From NCBI GenBank assembly GCA_028705545.1, contig JAQWDG010000005.1, positions 1-5,865 on the forward strand: a stretch of DNA of 5,865 bases, in the 5' to 3' direction. Position 1 is the stretch's first letter. The number at the start of each line of letters is the position of its first letter. Of the stretch, positions 1 to 4,281 are shown piece after piece. The notes under the pieces are model-generated. The model ran no database searches. It was not told where the DNA came from and saw only the letters and a program-made list of their open reading frames with translations. Both the position numbers and the translations under genes were made by a program. The DNA comes from Methanoregula sp. (GTDB taxonomy: Archaea > Halobacteriota > Methanomicrobia > Methanomicrobiales > Methanospirillaceae).

Positions 1-786
1 CCGGTCTTTCCCGACGGGAAGCGCATCCTTGTTGGGGAAAGCATCACGTTTCCCAATATGTTTCCTTTTGCGGCATGGCACACCGTGACGGTGATCACCC
101 GGGCGCATGCAGTACCTGAGTTTTCCCGGCAGCAAATCGCCGATGCGCTCCGCGGCCAGATCGCATCGCTCCTTCGGTTTGAGGGATATCCATCTATCAA
201 CTGGAACTACCTACCCTCTGCCGGGGCAAGTATCGTCCATCCCCATATGCAGGGAATCTGCGATACCCGTCCCTCGTGGCTTACTGAGCGGTACCTGTCC
301 GCAGGTAAAGAATACCGGGTAAAGACTGGTGCATCGTACTGGGCTGCCGTAAAGGAGCAGGAGCGGTCATCGGACCGGTATCTCTTTGGCGACGAGATCC
401 CCTGGTCTGCGCATGCGGTGCCGGTGGGAGAGCGCGAGGTACGGGGGGTCCTTCCCTGCGCACGGCTGGACGAGCTGGAGAGTTATACCGATACTCTTGC
501 CGAGGGGATAGTCAAGGTCATCTCGCTCTACCGGAAACTCGGGACACAGGCGTTCAATATGGCAATCTATTGTGCCGGGAAGAAAAACGGGGAGTTCTCG
601 GCATTTTGTTCGCTCATCTCCCGGATCAACCCGAATCCCCTCTCAACGAGCGATACGGCATTCATGGAGCGTCTCCACATGGAGCCGATTATCCTGACCC
701 TTCCTGAGGAACTGGGGCGGTATTACCGGAGTGAGGAAAATTCATTGCTGTCAACGGATACTCCCTGCGATAAGATAATCGACTGA
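1..786 (+). CDS. GalT-like HIT-superfamily nucleotidyltransferase, C-terminal part (5' end outside window)
   Basis: The reading frame is open from the first base and ends at TGA 784-786, giving 261 visible residues with the start missing. It resembles galactose-1-phosphate uridylyltransferase and relatives, which transfer a nucleotide between sugar phosphates through a covalent histidine intermediate. Seen: a segment FPNMFPFAAWHTV at visible residues 17-29, typical of the GalT fold, and NWNYLPSAGASIVHPHMQG at 67-85, which carries the H-P-H-x-Q active-site signature (H80, H82, Q84). By family knowledge the second histidine of this triad is the nucleotidylated one. The ATG at 58 lies inside a conserved block, so it is not the real start. 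The gene runs towards mtd and shares no operon with it. The sugar substrate cannot be told from this fragment; ADP/UDP-sugar phosphorylase-like activities or an uncharacterised archaeal subfamily are alternatives. Family assignment is fairly sure, exact function is not. Confidence 0.8.
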   Translation, partial: PVFPDGKRILVGESITFPNMFPFAAWHTVTVITRAHAVPEFSRQQIADALRGQIASLLRFEGYPSINWNYLPSAGASIVHPHMQGICDTRPSWLTERYLSAGKEYRVKTGASYWAAVKEQERSSDRYLFGDEIPWSAHAVPVGEREVRGVLPCARLDELESYTDTLAEGIVKVISLYRKLGTQAFNMAIYCAGKKNGEFSAFCSLISRINPNPLSTSDTAFMERLHMEPIILTLPEELGRYYRSEENSLLSTDTPCDKIID

Positions 787-903
787 TGGGTCTGGTACGA
801 TTCCCTGAAGAGCGGCCAGTCTAGGTTCATCGTTTACACGATTGTAAAAACACCTGCAGGTCAAGCTCTTTTAAAATTGTTGAGGGGCATGTGGGCATTT
901 GGT

Positions 904-945
904 CGGATCGTATCCGGCAGTCTGTTCGTGTTTTTGCACTTTTTT
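904..945 (+). terminator. Candidate terminator of the GalT-like gene
   Basis: A short hairpin (CGGAT, loop CGT, ATCCG at 904-916) is followed by two T-runs, five Ts at 931-935 and six Ts at 940-945. Archaeal RNA polymerase terminates mainly at oligo-T stretches in the non-template strand, so the T-runs are the stronger evidence. They lie about 145 bp after the stop codon, which is rather far. Confidence 0.45.
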
Positions 946-966
946 CCCCTCCTCTCCGGGGTGAAC

Positions 967-1011
967 CAGTTTGTAAAGTTACCGTTCAACCGTAACTTTA
1001 CCGTCAAACTG
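967..1011. repeat. 45-bp imperfect palindrome in the convergent spacer
   Basis: The outer arms CAGTTTG (967-973) and CAAACTG (1005-1011) are perfect complements. The inner arms TAAAGTTAC (974-982) and GTAACTTTA (992-1000) are also perfect. Together they make 16 bp of stem with a 9-nt loop (983-991) and a 4-nt bulge CCGT on the right (1001-1004). There is no adjacent T-run on the plus strand, so it is not a classic terminator. It may be a transcript-end stabilising hairpin, a protein-binding site, or a remnant of a small repeat element. Confidence 0.7.
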
Positions 1012-1097
1012 TAACCTTAAGTACTGCATCAGAGTGTGGAGCACGTGAATTTTTAAAACCCTTCCCCAATGGTAGGAGAAAAATTCCAGTATCACTC

Positions 1098-1116
1098 AAA
1101 AAAAGAAAAAAAGAAA
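1098..1116 (-). terminator. Oligo-T terminator of mtd
   Basis: Read on the minus strand, directly after the mtd stop codon (10 nt), there are two runs of seven Ts separated by a single C (plus-strand As at 1098-1104 and 1106-1112), with a further TTT at 1114-1116. There is no strong hairpin. This is the usual form of archaeal intrinsic terminator. Confidence 0.8.
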
Positions 1117-1126
1117 TTTATCAGGC

Positions 1127-1966
1127 TTACTCAGGCTTGCTGATCAGCTTTACCTTGGAAACGATGACGCCGTCTTTCTTGTGCGGCTTGCGGATGACAC
1201 CGTCGCCGGCCTTTTCGAGTTCACGGGCTTCATCGCAGAGGCGTGCCGCTGCACGCATCATTTCGTGGGCGCTGGTGGTCATGGGGACATACTTCTCGTA
1301 TTCCTTGGTCATGAAGCATGCCTTCACGTTTACCATTGCAACAGCCTGTGCGACCTCGTAGGCTGCACGTGCCTTGGAGAGTGCATAGGGGTTGGTGAAC
1401 TCGCCATCGACAGCCTTGTCCGAGGACATGACAATCTTCGGGAGTTCGAGTTCAGTACCCTTCTTGCCGGCCTTGACCTGGTCGATGACCTTGTCGAGTG
1501 CCTGCTGGAGCTTGCGGAATGCACCGGTCAGTGCGAGCACCTTGATGAGGTTGCCGTTGTAGTCTGCCATCTCGATGGGGTCAAGGAACTCACGGCGTGC
1601 ACCAATCATGGAGTCTGCCTTCATGATGATGTACCCGAACTGGCTGTTCTTGACGCCTTCCCATTCCTTCTTGGTGGTTACATCGTCGGTGATGACAACG
1701 CACGGGATACCAGCGGCTGCGAGCTGCTCGCGGGCGCCGGTCGGGCCGGGGAGGACACCGTTCGGGGAGACCACGATACAGAAGTCCGGCTTCCATGCCT
1801 TCATGTTGGATACGACACGGTCGATATCCTCGGGCTGGAGCTTGGTCCCGCTGGTTGCCATGAATGTCTGCATGTCTTCACGGTCTGCTCTCTCGTCGAG
1901 GAGCAGTTCTGCCATTACGCCACTTGCAATATTTCCTAACTTGGCTACGCCTACTTTAACAACCAT
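1127..1966 (-). CDS. mtd: F420-dependent methylene-tetrahydromethanopterin dehydrogenase (Mtd)
   Basis: Mtd is a cytoplasmic methanogenesis enzyme that uses reduced coenzyme F420 to convert methenyl-H4MPT reversibly to methylene-H4MPT. The predicted protein has 279 residues, the normal family length, and looks intact. Recognised blocks in order: VGVAKLGNI near residues 5-13, LLLDERADRED at 21-31, a PGP turn at 73-75, GARREFLDPIEMADYN at 122-137, NPYAL at 192-196, YVPMTTSAHEMMR at 226-238, and the C-terminal region with DEARELEKAGDGVIRKPH. The start chosen is ATG at 1966-1964, because GAGGTGA at 1978-1972 lies 5 nt upstream of it; an in-frame GTG at 1975-1973 would overlap that ribosome site and is unlikely. 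The gene is transcribed alone, away from tfx, with its own promoter and terminator. Expression is probably high, given the strong ribosome site and short leader. Family knowledge: Mtd is needed when methane is made from CO2 with H2 or formate. Confidence 0.98.
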   Translation of the reverse strand: MVVKVGVAKLGNIASGVMAELLLDERADREDMQTFMATSGTKLQPEDIDRVVSNMKAWKPDFCIVVSPNGVLPGPTGAREQLAAAGIPCVVITDDVTTKKEWEGVKNSQFGYIIMKADSMIGARREFLDPIEMADYNGNLIKVLALTGAFRKLQQALDKVIDQVKAGKKGTELELPKIVMSSDKAVDGEFTNPYALSKARAAYEVAQAVAMVNVKACFMTKEYEKYVPMTTSAHEMMRAAARLCDEARELEKAGDGVIRKPHKKDGVIVSKVKLISKPE

Positions 1967-1971
1967 TAAAT

Positions 1972-1978
1972 TCACCTC
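1972..1978 (-). promoter_or_regulatory. Ribosome binding site of mtd
   Basis: The minus strand reads GAGGTGA, complementary to the archaeal 16S rRNA 3' end, with 5 nt (ATTTA) before ATG at 1966. It decides the start of mtd in favour of ATG over the upstream GTG at 1975, which lies within the site itself. Confidence 0.9.
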
Positions 1979-2014
1979 GATTTGTTTTATAGAACGTTAA
2001 TATGACCCGGTATT

Positions 2015-2030
2015 CTTATAAACATTTTGA
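2015..2030 (-). promoter_or_regulatory. mtd promoter (TATA box with BRE-like upstream bases)
   Basis: On the minus strand TCAAAATG (2030-2023) precedes TTTATAAG (2022-2015), a good archaeal BRE/TATA pair. About 25 nt downstream the start of transcription would fall near 1994, giving a leader of about 28 nt that includes the Shine-Dalgarno site. A second A/T-rich box, CTATAAAAC at 1992-1984, is too close to the start codon to produce a leader carrying that site. Confidence 0.7.
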
Positions 2031-2080
2031 AATCATTTTTTACGCCGGCAGATCTGTTCTTTGCTGTACGATACTTTCCT

Positions 2081-2096
2081 TCAGGGTCTTCCCTGA
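2081..2096. repeat. Perfect 6-bp hairpin in the mtd-tfx spacer
   Basis: TCAGGG (2081-2086) and CCCTGA (2091-2096) are perfect complements around the loop TCTT. The site lies upstream of both divergent promoters. The 11-mer TCAGGGTCTTC also occurs at 3011-3021, which may be chance. Role unknown. Confidence 0.5.
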
Positions 2097-2125
2097 CCTC
2101 CGGTGCGTGACGGTCTGTTTTTTAT

Positions 2126-2157
2126 TCTCTTCGCGTCCGGAACCTGAAACGAAGAGA
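2126..2157. repeat. 8-bp perfect inverted repeat upstream of tfx
   Basis: TCTCTTCG (2126-2133) and CGAAGAGA (2150-2157) are exact reverse complements separated by 16 bp, a centre-to-centre distance of 24 bp, close to two helical turns and thus compatible with binding by a dimeric regulator. A run of six Ts sits just before it at 2118-2123. It may be an operator for tfx, for mtd, or neither. Confidence 0.5.
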
Positions 2158-2160
2158 TCG

Positions 2161-2187
2161 TCCGGTCAGTCCGGTGAATCCTGGTCA
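2161..2187 (+). repeat. Three tandem 9-bp imperfect direct repeats upstream of tfx
   Basis: TCCGGTCAG (2161-2169), TCCGGTGAA (2170-2178) and TCCTGGTCA (2179-2187) follow each other without gaps. A related TCCGGAACC lies at 2136-2144. They end 26 bp before the tfx TATA-like box, a usual place for an activator or upstream operator in archaea. No known binding motif was recognised. Confidence 0.5.
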
Positions 2188-2203
2188 TGAACGGGAGTGT
2201 TAA

Positions 2204-2219
2204 CGAAAAGTGTTTAAAT
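2204..2219 (+). promoter_or_regulatory. Candidate tfx promoter
   Basis: CGAAAAG (2204-2210) resembles a BRE and TTTAAAT (2213-2219) a TATA box. Transcription would then begin near 2240, which would make the ATG at 2241 almost leaderless and leave the upstream GGGGGTGG outside the message. Either the mRNA is leaderless or another promoter further upstream supplies a leader; the T-rich stretch at 2118-2125 is a weak alternative. Confidence 0.5.
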
Positions 2220-2221
2220 CA

Positions 2222-2230
2222 AGGGGGTGG
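2222..2230 (+). promoter_or_regulatory. Possible ribosome binding site of tfx
   Basis: The bases AGGGGGTGG fit the archaeal anti-Shine-Dalgarno with two wobble pairs. They leave only 1 nt before ATG 2232 but 10 nt before ATG 2241, so they favour the later start. The site is absent from the message if transcription starts at the TATA-predicted position. Confidence 0.5.
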
Positions 2231-2240
2231 AATGGATATT

Positions 2241-2645
2241 ATGAAAGATGGTCTGCTCACCGACAGACAGAGGGAAGTGCTCCGGTACCGCAAACAGGGG
2301 ATGACCCAGCAGCAGATCGCAGACATCATCAAGACCTCAAAGGCCAATGTCTGCACGATCGAAAAGTCCGCCATGGAGAATATCCGGCGGGCAAAGGAGA
2401 CGCTGGAGTTTTTGTATACTCTCGATGCAACACACCTTTGCACCATCCCCTCCGGCACCGATCTCTTTGAGGTCCCGGGGATGATCTTTGCCGAAGCGGA
2501 GAAAGCAAAGATCAAAGTAAAGTACGATACGATCTCCCTCATCAACCGGCTGCGCGAGTCCCGCCCGCAGTCGTACAAGGCCCGGTGCATCTGCGAGGAT
2601 GTGCAGATCTATATTACCGATGACGGCGAGATCTATTTCGGATAA
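2241..2645 (+). CDS. tfx: Tfx-family helix-turn-helix DNA-binding protein
   Basis: This is a 134-residue transcription regulator of the archaeal Tfx family. Seen: an N-terminal helix-turn-helix related to sigma-factor region 4/LuxR domains, LTDRQREVLRYRKQGMTQQQ at residues 6-25 running into IADIIKTSKANVCTIEKSA at 26-44, and a C-terminal domain at about 65-134 ending in VQIYITDDGEIYFG. Length is normal for the family. Known of the family: the founding member from Methanothermobacter binds DNA at the molybdenum formylmethanofuran dehydrogenase operon. Start: ATG 2241 fits the ribosome site and the TATA position best; in-frame ATG 2232 would add MDI, and ATG 2187 would place the promoter inside the gene. 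It is divergent from mtd with about 270 bp between start codons, so control of mtd is a reasonable inference. Four cysteines (C38, C67, C116, C118, the last two as CxC) are worth noting. The regulated genes are unknown. Confidence 0.9.
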   Translation: MKDGLLTDRQREVLRYRKQGMTQQQIADIIKTSKANVCTIEKSAMENIRRAKETLEFLYTLDATHLCTIPSGTDLFEVPGMIFAEAEKAKIKVKYDTISLINRLRESRPQSYKARCICEDVQIYITDDGEIYFG

Positions 2646-2655
2646 TATTCTTACG

Positions 2656-2696
2656 CAGGATCCTGTACGATGGTGCGGGATCCTGAAATGTTTTTT
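2656..2696 (+). terminator. Hairpin plus T-run terminator of tfx
   Basis: CAGGATCC (2656-2663) pairs perfectly with GGATCCTG (2678-2685), followed after 5 nt by six Ts at 2691-2696. It begins 10 nt after the tfx stop codon. CAGGATCCTG at 2656-2665 is itself a palindrome, so two alternative folds exist. Confidence 0.75.
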
Positions 2697-2697
2697 G

Positions 2698-2734
2698 TGC
2701 CCTGTGGCAAGGGCATAGGTATATATGCTTTTTT
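2698..2734 (+). terminator. Second terminator-like hairpin and T-run after tfx
   Basis: TGCCCT (2698-2703) pairs with AGGGCA (2710-2715) around a 6-nt loop, and six Ts follow at 2729-2734. It would back up the first terminator. The T-run overlaps the downstream side of a TATA-like box at 2720-2727, so the region may serve both to stop tfx and to start a new transcript. Confidence 0.45.
2720..2727 (+). promoter_or_regulatory. TATA-like box of a candidate non-coding transcript
   Basis: TATATATG at 2720-2727 is a good TATA match in the AT-rich island before the hairpin-dense segment; the upstream bases are only weakly BRE-like. A start about 25 nt downstream would fall at or near G2748, exactly where base-paired sequence begins. 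Confidence 0.4.
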
Positions 2735-3047
2735 GGTTAATATTTAAGGAAGCCGATATGGGTGTATCCCCGTATGCCCCCCCGAAGGGTGCATGCAACG
2801 GCCGGGACCGGACCGGAAACGACACAGGTACGATCCTGCCGTGAGGATATTCCCCGATTGGTGACCCTCGCAGGAATCTGCGGGGGATCCCGAGAAGGAG
2901 TTGTGATCCGTCACAACGGGCTGACAAAGTGGGATCTGACCGTGACGCATGGGTGGACGTTTTCATAAAAAACGAGCCTGTTCCCCGGAATACCCGGGGA
3001 TGCGTCAATGTCAGGGTCTTCTTTCGCGAAAAAGGAAACACTGAATG

Positions 3048-3085
3048 TATCAGGGAACGGGACACCCCGTGTCCCCTTCCTGATA
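3048..3085 (+). repeat. Long hairpin in the tfx-rpl3 spacer
   Basis: Pairs are TATCA/TGATA (3048-3052 with 3081-3085), GGAA/TTCC (3054-3057 with 3077-3080) and GGGACAC/GTGTCCC (3059-3065 with 3069-3075), with G3053 bulged, a C-C mismatch at 3058/3076 and a CCC loop. It is the strongest single hairpin of the window and has no T-run after it, so it is not a simple terminator. Confidence 0.8.
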
Positions 3086-3137
3086 TAACGGTGTGCCGGC
3101 AAAAGGAAAATTACCGGTTCCGGTGGTTTTCCGTTAT
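3085..3137 (+). repeat. 12-bp hairpin with extending outer stem
   Basis: GGAAAATTACCG (3105-3116) pairs over its full length with CGGTGGTTTTCC (3121-3132) around the loop GTTC, including two adjacent U-G pairs when the plus strand is transcribed. ATAAC (3085-3089) and GTTAT (3133-3137) extend it across a 15-nt left bulge. It directly abuts the hairpin ending at 3085. Confidence 0.75.
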
Positions 3138-3170
3138 GCCGGTCGCGTGTTGGCTTACCAAGACAGGCAC

Positions 3171-3180
3171 GTGATATCAC
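3171..3180. promoter_or_regulatory. Perfect 10-bp palindrome upstream of rpl3
   Basis: GTGATATCAC is an exact palindrome and overlaps a second one, CACGTG at 3168-3173. It lies about 40 bp upstream of the candidate rpl3 TATA box, a usual position for an archaeal activator site. The binding protein is unknown. Confidence 0.35.
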
Positions 3181-3207
3181 TTCAGTCTCGGAATCATCTT
3201 TGAAAAG

Positions 3208-3241
3208 TTCGTGTCACACAAAATTTACAAAAAAACACGAA
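3208..3241 (+). promoter_or_regulatory. Candidate rpl3 operon promoter flanked by a 7-bp inverted repeat
   Basis: The A/T-rich AAAATTTA at 3220-3227 is the best TATA candidate, placing the transcript start near 3248 and leaving a very short leader. It is enclosed by exact inverted repeats TTCGTGT (3208-3214) and ACACGAA (3235-3241). A protein bound to this repeat would cover the TATA box and could repress the ribosomal operon; alternatively the arms form an mRNA stem if transcription starts upstream. The TATA match is mediocre. Confidence 0.45.
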
Positions 3242-3261
3242 TGAAAAGGATTGATTGACAC

Positions 3262-4275
3262 ATGCCAAAGATAAACAGACCACGCCGAGGCTCGCTGGCA
3301 TTCAGCCCACGGAAGCGTGCACAGAGCCCCATACCCAAATACAAAGCATGGCCCCAGCACACCGGCGCACCGGCGCTGCTTGGCTTTGCTGGCTACAAAG
3401 TGGGGATGACGCATGTTCTCATGGTGGATGACCACAAGGACAGCCCGACTGAAGGCAAGGAGATCATGGTACCGGTGACCATCATCGAGGTTCCGACCAT
3501 GAAGGTTGCCGCAGTGCGGGCCTACTCGCAGGACACCTACGGCAAGCATGCATTCACGGAACTCTGGGCAGAGCCGCTGGACAACCAGCTTGCCCGCCGC
3601 ATAACGGTTCCGAAGAACTACGACAGCAGTGCGGCAAAGAAGAAACTTGCCGACGCAGTTGCCGCAGGTACCGTTGTTGAGATCTACGCTCTTGCATACA
3701 CCCAGCCTGCCACCATCAGCGGCGTCCCCAAAAAGGTGCCCGATCTCATGGAGATCAAGGTTGCCGGGGGAGATGTTGCAAAGCAGTACGAGTTCGCACT
3801 CGGGCTCCTTGGAAAAGATGTCCAGCTCAACAGCGTTATGCAGGTTGGCCAGTATGCCGACATTACCGCTATCACTATCGGTAAGGGCACTCAAGGGCCG
3901 GTCAAGCGCTGGGGTGTCACCCTCCGTAAGAGGAAACACTCTGTCGGTGGCAAAGAACGCCACGTCGGTACCCTTGGTCCGTGGAACCCCCACCACATCC
4001 GCTGGCAGGTTCCGCAGAGCGGCCAGATGGGCTACCAGCAGCGCACGGAATTCAATAAGCGCATTTTAAAGATTGGCGAGAATGGTGCGGAAATTACCCC
4101 GGCAGGAGGTTTCCTCAACTACGGTGTCCTCCGGAACGGGTATGTCATCATCAAGGGTTCGGTTCCCGGCCCGGCAAAGAGACTGATCCGCATCCGCCCG
4201 GCAATCCGCCAGGGAGAACACGCAGTACGGTCGCCCGCGATCCAGTTCGTGAGCGTCCAGAGCAAGCAGGGGTGA
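3262..4275 (+). CDS. rpl3: Large-subunit ribosomal protein uL3 (archaeal L3)
   Basis: L3 is a core 50S protein that binds 23S rRNA early in assembly and reaches towards the peptidyl transferase centre. The protein has 337 residues, the normal archaeal/eukaryotic-type length. Seen: the basic N-terminus MPKINRPRRGSLAFSPRKRA, GFAGYKVGMTH near 42-52, the family signature GKGTQGPVKRWG at 207-218, HVGTLGPWNPHHIRWQVPQS from 234, and the basic tail PGPAKRLIRIRPAIR. The start is ATG 3262, with a fair ribosome site GGATTGAT at 3248-3255. It is the first gene of the ribosomal cluster in this window and is preceded by 616 bp without a gene. Its stop codon TGA (4273-4275) lies within the ribosome site of rpl4, 6 nt before the next start, so the two are probably translationally coupled. 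Confidence 0.99.
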   Translation: MPKINRPRRGSLAFSPRKRAQSPIPKYKAWPQHTGAPALLGFAGYKVGMTHVLMVDDHKDSPTEGKEIMVPVTIIEVPTMKVAAVRAYSQDTYGKHAFTELWAEPLDNQLARRITVPKNYDSSAAKKKLADAVAAGTVVEIYALAYTQPATISGVPKKVPDLMEIKVAGGDVAKQYEFALGLLGKDVQLNSVMQVGQYADITAITIGKGTQGPVKRWGVTLRKRKHSVGGKERHVGTLGPWNPHHIRWQVPQSGQMGYQQRTEFNKRILKIGENGAEITPAGGFLNYGVLRNGYVIIKGSVPGPAKRLIRIRPAIRQGEHAVRSPAIQFVSVQSKQG

Positions 4276-4281
4276 TCAGAG

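Larger units (their letters stand above)
787..1126. other. Convergent intergenic region between the GalT-like gene and mtd
   Basis: This 340-bp spacer holds no credible coding sequence on either strand. Visible elements are a 6-bp perfect hairpin at 833-848 (TTTACA, loop CGAT, TGTAAA), a 10-bp palindrome ACCTGCAGGT at 852-861, a small hairpin at 904-916 followed by T-runs, a large imperfect palindrome at 967-1011, and an A-rich patch at 1098-1116 that is the mtd terminator read on the minus strand. Its likely job is ending transcription from both sides. Confidence 0.7.
2748..3161 (+). ncRNA. Candidate structured RNA (unknown family) or long structured leader of the L3 operon
   Basis: No convincing protein gene is visible here: short open frames exist on both strands but lack ribosome sites and recognisable sequence. 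Instead there are many stems: 2756-2762/2769-2775 (7 bp); 2865-2873/2878-2886 (9 bp, GAAT loop); 2900-2906/2911-2917 (7 bp perfect); a three-way junction closed by 2936-2940/3010-3014 and 2943-2950/3000-3007 with inner stems 2958-2963/2969-2974 and 2983-2988/2994-2999; 3048-3085 (16 bp with one bulge and one mismatch); and 3105-3116/3121-3132 (12 bp), extended by 3085-3089/3133-3137. The 5' end GGAAGCC (2748-2754) can pair with 3152-3159. The four wobble pairs in these stems are U-G on the plus strand and would be A-C on the minus strand, favouring plus transcription. No RNase P, SRP or tRNA signatures were found. A clear oligo-T end is missing, so read-through into rpl3 is possible. Confidence 0.35.

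Noticed and set aside
1181..1939. 252-codon plus-strand frame antisense to mtd
   Set aside because: It is the shadow of the mtd coding sequence on the opposite strand; mtd is unambiguous.
1973..1975. GTG as the start of mtd
   Set aside because: It overlaps the Shine-Dalgarno site that serves ATG 1966, and the ATG start matches the usual Mtd N-terminus.
2187..2240. ATG 2187 as the start of tfx
   Set aside because: It would place the TATA-like box and ribosome site inside the gene, and it adds residues outside the family's N-terminus.
2762..2968. 68-codon plus-strand frame as a small gene
   Set aside because: The proline/arginine-rich start comes from a GC-rich hairpin, and there is no ribosome site or recognisable feature.
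2337..3065. Long minus-strand open frame of 242 codons across tfx and the spacer
   Set aside because: It lies antisense to the well-supported tfx gene, has low-complexity composition, no ribosome site and no recognisable domain; its length is explained by GC-rich sequence with few stops.
2748..3161. RNase P RNA, SRP RNA or tRNA in the spacer
   Set aside because: I searched both strands by eye for the conserved RNase P core (such as ACAGAA), the SRP GGAAGCAG apical motif and a tRNA T-loop (GTTCGA) and found none. A covariance search with Infernal would settle it.
2929..3174. Plus-strand 81-codon frame and overlapping minus-strand 89-codon frame (2911-3180) in the spacer
   Set aside because: Both lie on complementary hairpin arms, have no Shine-Dalgarno site, and their sequences look random. 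I prefer an RNA-structure explanation, but a short protein cannot be fully excluded.
3214..3996. 260-codon minus-strand frame opposite rpl3
   Set aside because: It is an antisense shadow of rpl3 with no promoter or ribosome site.
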